In this document: positions 34,579-44,000 of the stretch, in pieces | Layout: every line of letters starts with the position of its first letter | Numbering within the stretch: the stretch's first letter is position 1 | Translations under genes and position numbers: made by a program | From: an uncultured Bacteroidaceae bacterium | GTDB lineage: Bacteria; Bacteroidota; Bacteroidia; Bacteroidales; Bacteroidaceae | Length of the DNA: 64,000 nucleotides | Direction: 5' to 3' | NCBI GenBank assembly: GCA_934426255.1 | Contig: CAKRYD010000001.1 | Location: 1 to 64,000 of the forward strand | The notes under the pieces: model-generated | Told to the model about the DNA's origin: nothing | The model's input: only the letters and a program-made list of their open reading frames with translations | Databases searched by the model: none

Positions 34579-35667
34579 TCAGTTATGTTTCAGTTTAAGG
34601 TAGCAGGTGATGGGGTAATGGTCCGAACTTCCCATCTTGCTGTCCACTTTTGCGCTGTAGCTTTTCCAGTGGCTGCTGCACAGGATGTTGTCGAGCCGGA
34701 AATACATGCCTGCCTCATGATAGGATATGCCCGGCCCGATTCCCGATGCCGTATAGGCATCATCGAGGATGTCGGTGAGCCGGTGGTGGGCATACGATAT
34801 GGGTGAGTCGTTGAAGTCGCCGCACACAATGACGGGGTAGTGCAGCCGTTCTACAAAGGCTGCCAGGGAATCTGCCTGCTCGGCTCTGCGCACTCCGGCC
34901 CTGCCTATCTTGCCGGTGAGATAGCCCACATTGCTTTTTACGTTGACTTCGCCCGGGGTTTTCACGAGGTTTTTATAGAGACTTTTGTCTCCATCCGATA
35001 TGGCATTCGACACGAAATGATTGTTGATGACGGTGACGGTATCGCCATCCGGAAGTTTCAGGGTATAGGCAATGCCACCGTGACACTCTGCATGGAAGGG
35101 CACCCGCTGTCGCCGGATGATGGGATAGCGTGACCAGAATCCGAGTGCGTTTGTGCCGATGTGTATGGAGTCGTGATAGGGCCAGCGGTTGCGCACGGCA
35201 ATCACTTTGGCACCATTTTCGTCGGGCCAGTACTGGTATTCCTGCAGGCACACGATGTCGGCATGTGATGAGCGCAGATAGCCGAGCATGGCATCGAAAC
35301 GGCTTTTGTGGCTCTCGTCGTGGTCGGTAATGCAGAATCCTTTGACGTTGTAGCTCATCACCTTGATGCAGCCTTGCGGATGGGGGTCGGGCAGGTTGAT
35401 GGGACAGTAGGTGCGCACTGCACTGAAGCATAGTGCCATTCCGGCTATGGACAGCCAGATGAAACGCGGACTGAAAACGGCCCAAAGCAGCAGAAAGAAG
35501 ATGTTGGCAGCCAGATAGAAGGGAAAGGTGAGGCCGAATGCCACCAGCAACCTGAAGGAATCGGGGTGAACGGTGGCCGACATGGCACAGAGCCACATGA
35601 GCAGTATGCTTGCGATGTTGGCTCCTACGAGGGTGAACGTAAGAATCTTGCGGGCTGACTGTAGCAT
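34579..35667 (-). CDS. Membrane-anchored endonuclease/exonuclease/phosphatase family protein
   Basis: A 362-residue protein with about three N-terminal membrane helices (residues about 10-90) followed by an EEP (DNase I-like) domain from residue 100. Catalytic motifs visible: KVMSYNVKGF (Asn), CLQEYQYW (metal Glu), VINNHFVS, CGDFNDSP (Asp and Asn) and the terminal GSSDHYPITCYL (Asp-His pair). The topology places the catalytic domain on the far side of, or tethered to, the membrane, so a phosphodiester substrate in the envelope is possible; function is not known. It follows the rhomboid protease by 39 bp and is likely co-transcribed. Confidence 0.85.
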   Translation of the reverse strand: MLQSARKILTFTLVGANIASILLMWLCAMSATVHPDSFRLLVAFGLTFPFYLAANIFFLLLWAVFSPRFIWLSIAGMALCFSAVRTYCPINLPDPHPQGCIKVMSYNVKGFCITDHDESHKSRFDAMLGYLRSSHADIVCLQEYQYWPDENGAKVIAVRNRWPYHDSIHIGTNALGFWSRYPIIRRQRVPFHAECHGGIAYTLKLPDGDTVTVINNHFVSNAISDGDKSLYKNLVKTPGEVNVKSNVGYLTGKIGRAGVRRAEQADSLAAFVERLHYPVIVCGDFNDSPISYAHHRLTDILDDAYTASGIGPGISYHEAGMYFRLDNILCSSHWKSYSAKVDSKMGSSDHYPITCYLKLKHN

Positions 35668-35706
35668 CGTTTGTCGCTTTAGTCTTTGGGAAAGGAGTCG
35701 TGATGC

Positions 35707-36624
35707 CTATTTCTTTCCGGCATCAAAGAGCTTCTTCTTTTCTTCATCGGTCAGGCTGTCGTAGCCCGAACGCTTGATTTTGGCCAGTATGCGGTCTATT
35801 TCTCCGGGGTCGGATGTGTGGTGACTGTCATCGCGATGACGGGATTGCTGCTTGCGCTGACGGGTGCTGTTGTTCCATTCTTCCAGCTTTTGTTTCAGAC
35901 GTTCACCGAACGAAGGCTTTTTGGGTGTATATTCCTCCCACGATGTGAAGCCGCTGCGCTGCCTGCGGTCTTCGTCGCGCCAATGGCGTATGAGCAGCCA
36001 TCCGAACAGCATGCCGCCCAGGTGGGCAAAGTGAGCCACGTTGTCGCCTTGCGAGCTCATGCCCAGCAGCAGTTCTATCACCGCACTGGCAATGACCATG
36101 TATTTGGCCTTGATGGGTATGGGAGGTATAAGCAGCAGGATGCGCTCATTAGGGAATGTCAGGCCGAACCCCAGAAGAATGCCATAGACAGCTCCCGAAG
36201 CTCCCACTGTGGTCCATGCATTCAGATACTCGTCCATACTGATACTGCCATATCCGGTGTCTACAAATGTGTAGGCACCAAGTCCCTCAATGTAATAGGT
36301 ACAGAGTTGCACCACTTCCTGCATTACACCGGCTCCCAGTCCGCATACCATATAGAACAGCAGGAAACGCCTGGGGCCCCAGATGCTCTCCATTGTACGC
36401 CCGAACATCCAGAACATAAACAGATTGAAGAAGATGTGAGTGATGTTGGCATGCATGAACATGTAGGTGAACAGCTGGTAGATGTGGAAGTCGGGAGCCT
36501 TGATGAAGTGGAGTCCGAGCAGCTGGTTCAGGTCAATGTTCCAACGTTCACCCACAACGAGGGCGAAAAACATGAGAACATTGATGATGATTAAATTCTT
36601 TGTGATGGGAGGAGTACGGAACAT
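35707..36624 (-). CDS. Rhomboid-family intramembrane serine protease
   Basis: A 305-residue integral membrane protease. The catalytic Ser143 lies in GASGAVYG and the catalytic His201 in AHFAHLGGMLFGW; about six helices surround them, and HANITHIFFNLFMFWMFG is the usual HxxxN segment of helix 2. The cytosolic C-terminal 90 residues are charged and end in RILAKIKRSGYDSLTDEEKKKL. It cleaves membrane proteins within the bilayer; targets are unknown. Its -7 box is at 36644-36651. The next gene downstream is the EEP-family phosphatase. Confidence 0.9.
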   Translation of the reverse strand: MFRTPPITKNLIIINVLMFFALVVGERWNIDLNQLLGLHFIKAPDFHIYQLFTYMFMHANITHIFFNLFMFWMFGRTMESIWGPRRFLLFYMVCGLGAGVMQEVVQLCTYYIEGLGAYTFVDTGYGSISMDEYLNAWTTVGASGAVYGILLGFGLTFPNERILLLIPPIPIKAKYMVIASAVIELLLGMSSQGDNVAHFAHLGGMLFGWLLIRHWRDEDRRQRSGFTSWEEYTPKKPSFGERLKQKLEEWNNSTRQRKQQSRHRDDSHHTSDPGEIDRILAKIKRSGYDSLTDEEKKKLFDAGKK

Positions 36625-36643
36625 CGTTTATCGTTTTATAGTG

Positions 36644-36651
36644 CAAAAGTA
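36644..36651 (-). promoter_or_regulatory. -7 box (TACTTTTG) for the rhomboid gene
   Basis: TAnnTTTG match 19 bp upstream of the ATG at 36624. Confidence 0.5.
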
Positions 36652-36690
36652 GTACATTCTGCCTAAACGGCAGTCACCCGACGGCCTTTT

Positions 36691-37788
36691 TCAATCGGAG
36701 AGCCTTGGCGAAGGCACTCTGTCAATGACAATTTTGTAGACCACGGCCAGCAGGAACGTCACAACGAGGTAGCCTCCCAGATTGGCATACCAGTCGCCTC
36801 CCGCCCCGATCTGCCGGATGAACCAGGCACGCACTATGGGATGTACCACAAACAACACCGATGACAAGGCCCCGACCTGCACCAGCACACGGCGCACATG
36901 CCCCCTCAGCCCTACCAGCGGCAGGCATGCCAGTGTGAAGAAAAACGGCGAGAGCAGCCATGCCACCTTGTTGAAGCAGCACAGGCAAAACAAGGGCACG
37001 CACACAAGGGTGAGCCACTTGTTGTAGTGCATGCCGTAGCGGGCCATCCAGATGCCCATGGCAAAAGGCAGCATGGAGCCCACAAAGTTGTAGCGCAGGT
37101 AATTGAGAATGTCCATGTGGCGGTCGCGGATAACAACCGAATATAACAGCAGTGCCATGCACAGACATGTGATAATCACAAGTACCGACCTGCCTCGCCG
37201 GTAGATGAAAAGCCTGTAGACGGCATACAATTGCATAATGAGTGAAAAGAACCACCAGGGGCCCAGAAACAAGTCGTGTTTGGGCAGCCAGTGTGTCAGC
37301 TCGCGCAGCCAGGGAGCACCTACGGCAAAATCGCGTGCCGGCAGCAGGTTGGCCAGATAGGAAAACATCAGCACCACATGATACCACGTGTGTTGCCATT
37401 GCCAGTCATGCTGCATTAGGTCGCTCACTACCCACAGCAGGAAGCCCAGCCACAGCAGGTGCCACAGCTTGCAGGCATTATACCACATAAACCGCCAGAA
37501 GCCAACCCTGCGGCTCATCCTCTGCTCATACTTGATGACAAGTCCGTAGCCACTCAGGAAGAGAAACAGCGGAACGCCATAGTGACCCACATAGGAAAAG
37601 AGGTTGAGCAACACGTGTTCGCCACGCGAAACAAAGCCTATCAGCGCCCACGTCCTGTCGAGATGAAAGGTGTATTCATTCTCAAGGGCACACACGGGAA
37701 GCCAGTGGCAGAAGTTGTGTAACACAATGCAGAGGATGGCAAATCCCTTGAGCAGAGAGGTATCTTCAAGTGAAAGAGGTGGTCGCAT
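36691..37788 (-). CDS. Acyltransferase-3 family membrane protein
   Basis: A 365-residue protein with about ten membrane helices of the acyltransferase 3 (OafA/NodX-like) family. The start MRPPLSLEDTSLLKGFAILCIVLHNFCHW has the catalytic His of the family at about residue 22, and YGVPLFLFLSGYGLVIKY is the conserved helix 3 segment. Such enzymes O-acylate cell-surface sugars such as O-antigen or capsule. It follows the EptA-like phosphoethanolamine transferase by 7 bp in one operon, hence a role in envelope modification is likely. Confidence 0.82.
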   Translation of the reverse strand: MRPPLSLEDTSLLKGFAILCIVLHNFCHWLPVCALENEYTFHLDRTWALIGFVSRGEHVLLNLFSYVGHYGVPLFLFLSGYGLVIKYEQRMSRRVGFWRFMWYNACKLWHLLWLGFLLWVVSDLMQHDWQWQHTWYHVVLMFSYLANLLPARDFAVGAPWLRELTHWLPKHDLFLGPWWFFSLIMQLYAVYRLFIYRRGRSVLVIITCLCMALLLYSVVIRDRHMDILNYLRYNFVGSMLPFAMGIWMARYGMHYNKWLTLVCVPLFCLCCFNKVAWLLSPFFFTLACLPLVGLRGHVRRVLVQVGALSSVLFVVHPIVRAWFIRQIGAGGDWYANLGGYLVVTFLLAVVYKIVIDRVPSPRLSD

Positions 37789-37795
37789 GAGTGAA

Positions 37796-39658
37796 CTATG
37801 GTAGGAGAGATAGTGAATCGACTGTGTGGGCAGCCTTCAGACGTTCGCGCTCAAAGCGGGTGCCGTGAAGCAGGTTGTCATAATTGTATTGCCTTTTCAG
37901 CAGGCGCGGACGACGCACATTAAAGCTGTCGTGCAAGAGGTCGCGACGACGGTCATAGTACTTGCAGCGAATGCCGGCAAGCCCCATTAGGAGATGTGGC
38001 AAATCATCGGTCATGAAAGGACGTTGGGATGCACGGAATGCAGCCTTGACCACGTCGGGATGCAGCTTCCTGAACAGGGGAGAAAACCACATGGTCATGG
38101 GCACCTCAAACTCGTAGTGGGCAGCCAGGGGGATGAGAGGGTCGGCAGGAGTGCGGCCGAATATCAGGCTGTGGTCGAACACCTCCTCACCATGGTCGGA
38201 GAGATAGAGCACAATGGCATCGCTGTCCTTGAAATAGGAACAGATGCGGCCGAACACTTCATCATTGTAGCGTGTGGCATTGTCGTAGTCAACAATTATC
38301 TGTCGCATCCAGCGAGCCAGGTTACCGCGGCCTTTAAGGCTGTCGGGTGTAAAGTAAACATCCTTGGAGGTGAAGCGGTAGTCATACTTCTGGTGCTGCC
38401 CGTAGAGGTGGAATATCACCAGATTGTGGCGACCCGGCACATAGTGTTCATACTCTCTGATGAAGGCTTTATCGTAGCGGTAGATCATGCGGTTGCGATG
38501 GTCAAAGCAGAGAGAATCCATTTCGGAGTCGTTGAGAAAGAAACTCCCGTTGAAATCAATGCCGCTCTGACGCTTCACATTCTGGAACTGGTTGGTGAGA
38601 AACGCCACCTTGTAGCCGGCCTTGCGGAACAGTGCCGGGAACAATACGCCGTCGCACCAGGTGCCGGGCTGCTCTATGCTGTGGGTGGAAAATACATTCT
38701 TGAACACATTGCTCGTGAGATTCCACGGTGCAACCACGTCAGTAAAGGCCACCAGTTCGCCATTGCGCAGCATCCGGAGTTGCCGGGGTGTGGTGGCCAA
38801 CGGGTATCCATAGAGCTGCGAATGGTATTTGTTGTAGCTCTCACCAATGACGAGCACAATCTGAGGACAGCGATAGGTGCAGGTGTCGACAGCCATAGTG
38901 TGCATGTTGCTCTTCAAGGTGACCAATGCCCTGTCGGCCAGTTCGAGCATGCGGTAGGAATAGGCTATGCGGTAGAAAGGGGTGTAGAAAGTCTGCCATC
39001 TCACCTTTTCGGCTGTCTGGGTTGTCTTCTGTCGGTAGAACTCAACAAACTTCGCTTTCTCACTTACCCAGGGAAACACGCAGCCACACAAAAGGGCAAC
39101 AACCACTATGTCGGCAGGCCAAAGAGGCAAACGGCATCGCCGGAGGCAGGCATTCAGCCAGCGCCGGCCAAACAAGGCCAACACTATGTTGGCAGCCAAC
39201 AGGGGAACAAACCACAGGAGTGTATGCCACATGGCATCGCCTGCGAAATAGGCTTTGAAGAATTCTCGGGTCTCTTCGCCCGTGGTCTCTGTCCAAAGAC
39301 GCAGCGTAGTGGGTGTAAACAGCATCAGAAACCGCTCAGTGAGAAACACTTCAAAAAAGGCCAGTGCATAGCCCGCTGTATAGAATAAAGCCCTCGCTAT
39401 GCGGGATATCCTGTGCGGAAGCAGCTGGAGCAACAGGCAGACAAGGTACAAATCAACAAACAGCTCGGCCATGTGGAGCCCCACTTCTCCCTCATATTGC
39501 ACCTGCCTCCATACGGTTATGCCCCACACGGCATACATGAAACAGACAAACAAAAAGTTGTTCCATAACGGTCGGGCCGCGGCATGTGACACGTCAATCA
39601 GCCCGTGTAAAAGCACGGACAAGGCACGTCTGACACAAGCTGTTCCTATTATCTGCAT
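37796..39658 (-). CDS. EptA-like phosphoethanolamine transferase/sulfatase-family protein
   Basis: A 620-residue inner-membrane protein. I place the start at 39658 (MQIIGTACVRR), since the -7 box (39673-39680) lies only 14 bp upstream and would be inside the longer ORF. About five N-terminal membrane helices (to about 195) precede a periplasmic alkaline-phosphatase-superfamily domain: IVLVIGESYNKYHSQLYGY (metal Glu), the catalytic Thr in PWNLTSNVFKN, and LYLSDHGEEVFDHS (Asp-His-Gly). The layout matches EptA/CptA-type enzymes, which add phosphoethanolamine to lipid A or other surface glycans. It is the first gene of an operon with an acyltransferase. Substrate not proven. Confidence 0.82.
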   Translation of the reverse strand: MQIIGTACVRRALSVLLHGLIDVSHAAARPLWNNFLFVCFMYAVWGITVWRQVQYEGEVGLHMAELFVDLYLVCLLLQLLPHRISRIARALFYTAGYALAFFEVFLTERFLMLFTPTTLRLWTETTGEETREFFKAYFAGDAMWHTLLWFVPLLAANIVLALFGRRWLNACLRRCRLPLWPADIVVVALLCGCVFPWVSEKAKFVEFYRQKTTQTAEKVRWQTFYTPFYRIAYSYRMLELADRALVTLKSNMHTMAVDTCTYRCPQIVLVIGESYNKYHSQLYGYPLATTPRQLRMLRNGELVAFTDVVAPWNLTSNVFKNVFSTHSIEQPGTWCDGVLFPALFRKAGYKVAFLTNQFQNVKRQSGIDFNGSFFLNDSEMDSLCFDHRNRMIYRYDKAFIREYEHYVPGRHNLVIFHLYGQHQKYDYRFTSKDVYFTPDSLKGRGNLARWMRQIIVDYDNATRYNDEVFGRICSYFKDSDAIVLYLSDHGEEVFDHSLIFGRTPADPLIPLAAHYEFEVPMTMWFSPLFRKLHPDVVKAAFRASQRPFMTDDLPHLLMGLAGIRCKYYDRRRDLLHDSFNVRRPRLLKRQYNYDNLLHGTRFERERLKAAHTVDSLSLLP

Positions 39659-39672
39659 CTTTGTTTTGGGTG

Positions 39673-39680
39673 CAAAGATA
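39673..39680 (-). promoter_or_regulatory. -7 box (TATCTTTG) for the EptA-like operon
   Basis: TAnnTTTG match on the minus strand, 14 bp upstream of the ATG at 39658; decides the start of the gene. Confidence 0.6.
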
Positions 39681-39767
39681 ATGCTTTCCGGCATAGCATG
39701 GGCATCAACAAGCGTGAAAGTAAAGGCTGCAGCCCCACAAGTAGATAGGACAAAAAGGAGGTTGCCC

Positions 39768-39799
39768 TTTGGGTATTCTTCCAAATTCCACTAAATTTG
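39768..39799 (+). promoter_or_regulatory. sbcDC promoter (TTTG-N20-TAAATTTG)
   Basis: TTTG 39768-39771 and TAAATTTG 39792-39799 separated by 20 bp; the sbcD ATG is 30 bp downstream. It diverges from the EptA-like operon promoter. Confidence 0.75.
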
Positions 39800-39829
39800 C
39801 AGATGTTTGTCATATAGAACCACCTATTC

Positions 39830-41083
39830 ATGAAAATACTTCATACAGCAGACTGGCACCTTGGTGACACATTTCACGGCTTCGACCGTGCAGACGAGCA
39901 CCGTCACTTCCTGGGATGGCTGACACAGACGATTGAGGAACAACAGCCCGATGTGTTGCTTTTGAGTGGAGACATCTTTGATAGTCCCAACCCTTCGGCT
40001 GCGGCCGAACGGCTGTTTTATGACTATCTTTGCCGCATAGCCTCTATAAACAAAGGGATGCGAACCCTACTCATTGCCGGCAACCATGACTCATCTTCGC
40101 GTCTGGAAGCCCCGGCATCCATGCTCAGACAATTTGGCATCGAAGTGCGCGGCACGGTGGCACGCAATAAGGATAAAAAGGCAGACTACAGACATCTGTT
40201 GATACCTGTCGCTGCCAAAGACAATCCTGACGACAAAGCCATTGTCATGGCGATGCCTTTCCTGCGTCCGGATGACTATGAGGAAGGCGAGACAGTTTCG
40301 CAAGGCATCCGACACTTCATTGCCGGATTGAAGCAGGAGGCAGTGGAGCAATATGGAAACTCTGTACCTCTGATATTAATGGCTCACTTCTATGCAGCCG
40401 GCTCAGAAATCAATGCCGACGAGCACAGCGAACGTCTGGTAGTGGGAGGATTGGACTGCGTCAATTGCGCATCCTTGGGCAACGGCATTACATATGCGGC
40501 GTTGGGACATATACACAAGGCACAGCACGTGGCCGGTCAGCCCAACGTGTGTTATCCCGGAAGTGTGTTGCCGATGTCGTTTTCTGAAAAGAGCTATAAG
40601 CACGGTGTCAACATGGTAGACATAAGCCCGCAGGGTGCCAACATAGAGAGACTGGCATACGAGCCCTTGCGCAAGCTCGTTTCAATACCTGAGGATGGTA
40701 GTGCCAATTATGAAGAGGTGCTGGAACTGATAGCCAAACTGCCCAAAGTGCGCAAGGTGGGCGATAATGACGATTGGCCTTACGTGGAAATAAAAGTAAA
40801 CGAATTGCACCCAGACCCATCTATGGCAAACGGCATAGCCACAGCCATGGAAGAACGGCAGGCACGGCTGTGTCGCATTGTGCGTGTGCGGCCTACAGGG
40901 GAGCCGGCCGGCGACACGGCACCGATAGCCACGGCAGAAGACCTGCGCAAACTGAATCCGGCACTATTGGCACGCGACATATATAAAAATGTATACGGTG
41001 AAGAAATGCCCGACGAAATAGCAAAACTCTTTGCACAGGCCAAGCGCAGTGCAGAGGCTATGGAGGCAGACAACAACGATTGA
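39830..41083 (+). CDS. sbcD: Exonuclease subunit SbcD (Mre11-like)
   Basis: A 417-residue calcineurin-like phosphoesterase, the nuclease subunit of SbcCD. Metal-site motifs are clear: ADWHLGD (residues 6-12), LLLSGDIFDSPN, IAGNHDSSSRL and GHIHKAQHV. SbcCD cuts DNA hairpins and processes blocked ends with the help of the SbcC ATPase. It is followed 6 bp later by sbcC, under the shared promoter. Given the long palindromes and palindrome arrays in this window, SbcCD would be expected to act on extruded forms of them. Confidence 0.95.
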   Translation: MKILHTADWHLGDTFHGFDRADEHRHFLGWLTQTIEEQQPDVLLLSGDIFDSPNPSAAAERLFYDYLCRIASINKGMRTLLIAGNHDSSSRLEAPASMLRQFGIEVRGTVARNKDKKADYRHLLIPVAAKDNPDDKAIVMAMPFLRPDDYEEGETVSQGIRHFIAGLKQEAVEQYGNSVPLILMAHFYAAGSEINADEHSERLVVGGLDCVNCASLGNGITYAALGHIHKAQHVAGQPNVCYPGSVLPMSFSEKSYKHGVNMVDISPQGANIERLAYEPLRKLVSIPEDGSANYEEVLELIAKLPKVRKVGDNDDWPYVEIKVNELHPDPSMANGIATAMEERQARLCRIVRVRPTGEPAGDTAPIATAEDLRKLNPALLARDIYKNVYGEEMPDEIAKLFAQAKRSAEAMEADNND

Positions 41084-41089
41084 TACACC

Positions 41090-44000
41090 ATGAAGATAGA
41101 TAAGATAGAACTTTGCAATCTGGCTTCTCTCGAAGGCACACACATCATAGACTTTACACAAGAGCCCCTGAAATCGGCCGGATTGTTTGCCATCACCGGC
41201 AACACCGGAGCCGGCAAAAGCACGATACTCGATGCCATTTGCCTGGGACTGTATGGACGAGCTCCAAGGTTTGAAAACGGTGAACGCCTGCGCAATTTGG
41301 GGCTGACAGCCGGAGAAGACGAAAAGCCCCAGCTTTCTGCAACCGACGTAAGGAACATTTTGAGACGAGGACAAACAGGGGGATACAGCCGCATTACGTT
41401 TTCTCTGCCTGACGGAAGTGTATACGAAGCTTCCTGGAGTGTAAGGCAGAAACGAACAGGAACCTACGACTCTGTTCAACGAGGCCTGCGGAAACTTGCC
41501 CCCAAACATGAAGAATATGATGCACGGGAAGTACCGGAACGCATCGCAGGTCTTATACATCTTACCTACGAACAGTTTACACGTACAGTGATTCTTGCAC
41601 AAAACAGCTTTGCCAACTTCCTGCATGCGAAACAATCAGAAAAGTCATTGCTGCTTGAGAATCTTACAGGAACCGAGCTGTTTGGTCGCATATCCAAGAT
41701 TGTATACGAAGAAGCTGCACAGGCACAAAAGCAATATGACGGGCTCCTGAAGAAAATAGAGGGAATTGCATCCAATAGATTGGATGACGATTCACTTGCC
41801 CGATTGAAAGAAGAACTAACGCTTTATCGTGGGCAATACTCCCGTGAGACTTCAAACTTGAAATGCTTGGAAGAACAGTTGAAGTGGTATGAGGAGTACA
41901 ACACTACCCGCAAGGAACTGGATGAGGGCAGGAAACTGCAATTTGAAGCTCAGCGGGCTTACAATTCCTTGTATGACAAGAAACAAATGCTGGAACGTTA
42001 TGACAGCGTACAGCCATTTCAGGGACTATATCACTCCATTAAGCAAATAAAGCTGGACTTATCGCATCTGAAGGAGCAAATAGCCCGGAAACAAAAGGAA
42101 ATCAATGAGCAGAAAGCAAACTTGGAGAAAGCATCACAGCGATACAACTTGGCCAAGAGAAAGTTGCTTGAGGTACAAAACATGCACGAACAGAAGCTAC
42201 CCCAATTCAATCAAGGACATACTATTGAGGGTGAGATTTCTGCCATTGAAGCCGATTTGAAGAAAAAGCAAGAGGAACTGAATGTACAACGCAGTGACAT
42301 CGGAAGCAAAAAGGAAGAGCTTTCAGTCAAGGAAACACGGCGTGATGAAATAATAAAACAGATAGAAAACATCAGACAGGAGCAATTGTCGATTGCCATG
42401 CACAAACCGCTTATCGACAATCTCGAAAGTGTCAAGGTGCAGTTGGAAAGAGCTGCAGAATTGGAAGTCCTTTCGGAAAAACTGGCAAAAAAACAGCGTG
42501 AAGACAGCAATGAACTGGCCACATTGAAAGAGCATCGGCAGAAATTAGAGCAAGAACGCAATCAGCTTCAATCGGATTTGCAATCACTAAAAGACGAGCT
42601 GCGAATCCATGAACAAGCCAATCATGGCATGGACAGTGCCACATTGCAGCAACGGCTGGCCTACCTTTCTGACTTGCATCGGCGTTCACGTAGTGCTTTC
42701 AACTTGTGGGGACGAATAGCTAACGACTACTCTGAAATTGAAAACAAAGAAAACGAAATACGGAGAAGAGGTTCTTCCCTAACGACATTAAAAGAGGAAG
42801 TTGCATCGTTGTCACGCAAATTGGACGCATTTATTGAGTCGCGCAATGTGTTACGCGTTTCATATATGTTGAGCCAAAGCGATAATATCAAAGAGTTGCG
42901 CCGGCAACTGAAAGAAGGAAATGCATGCCCCGTATGTGGAGCAAAGCATCATCCCTACCACTCAGAAACCGAATTGGAACTGGGACGCCTGCTCTCTGAT
43001 CTTGAAAAAAACTATCAGGCTGCCGAGAATGATGTTGTATCTACGCGTGAGCAGTTGGCAAGCAAACAACAGCAATTGGCTGAAGAGCAAGGACAGCTGC
43101 AAATCGAACGAGATTACCTTGAGCGGAAAAAGGAACAGTTGAGACACGATTTGACAGAATGGAAAGACTATGAAGACATGGATAAATCGTTTAAAGACAG
43201 CTCGGCAACCGTGAACCGCCAGGTACGTTCAACTCTTATCATGCAGCTATTAGATAATGCCGAACGTGATGTCAAACAACAAACAGAGGTTAACACGCAG
43301 TTCAATATCCATCAGACGGCTATTAATCGCATCAACTTGAGCATGCGTCACAATGCAGAGGTACAGCAAGAGAACTATCGTAACCTTTCGGCTGTAATAA
43401 CCGAGATAAAAGTGATGGAATCACGCATAGCCGCTTCTCAAAAACAGCAAGAACAAAACACAGTGGAAGGTACAAACCTTTTGAATGAAGCTGATAAGCG
43501 AATGACATTACCATTATGGAAAGACAAGTGGAAGCGAAGTCATGATGGCGTTTTGCAAGAGATAAGCACGTTGGCTGAAACATGGCATAGGAGTGAGGTC
43601 TCGCTTAGAGAAGCACAGCAACAAGAGTTCAAGTTGCAAGAAGAGATAAATGCATTACTTAATTGGCTGACAGATAAGAAACAATTTGCAACAGGCTTAG
43701 AGCAAAAAATACATAACCTGCAACAATCCGTTGATAATAGGCACAGGCAAATGCGCTTGATGTTTGGTGAACTGAGTCTTGCACAAGCCCAAAAGCAAAT
43801 GCAGGATAGACTTCAAGATGCTTCGGCCGAAGCGGACCTTTGCAGAAAGGATTTTGATGCCGCAACAGAAATAACACAGAAGCTGCAAGGAGAAATGAAG
43901 AATCTTAATCTGCTGCAACAACAACGCGATGCAGAACTTCTGGATACTCGTTCACAATTGGATTACCGAATATCTCGTTATAACAATGATCATTCAACAC

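Noticed and set aside
34354..34806. A 150-residue open frame across array C and the end of the EEP gene
   Set aside because: It runs antisense into a well-supported EEP-family gene and consists of 23-bp repeats, which do not keep a frame.
37994..39388. A 464-residue open frame on the plus strand
   Set aside because: It is antisense to the EptA-like gene with intact catalytic motifs.
39659..39784. N-terminal extension of the EptA-like protein
   Set aside because: It would be translated across the -7 box at 39673-39680.
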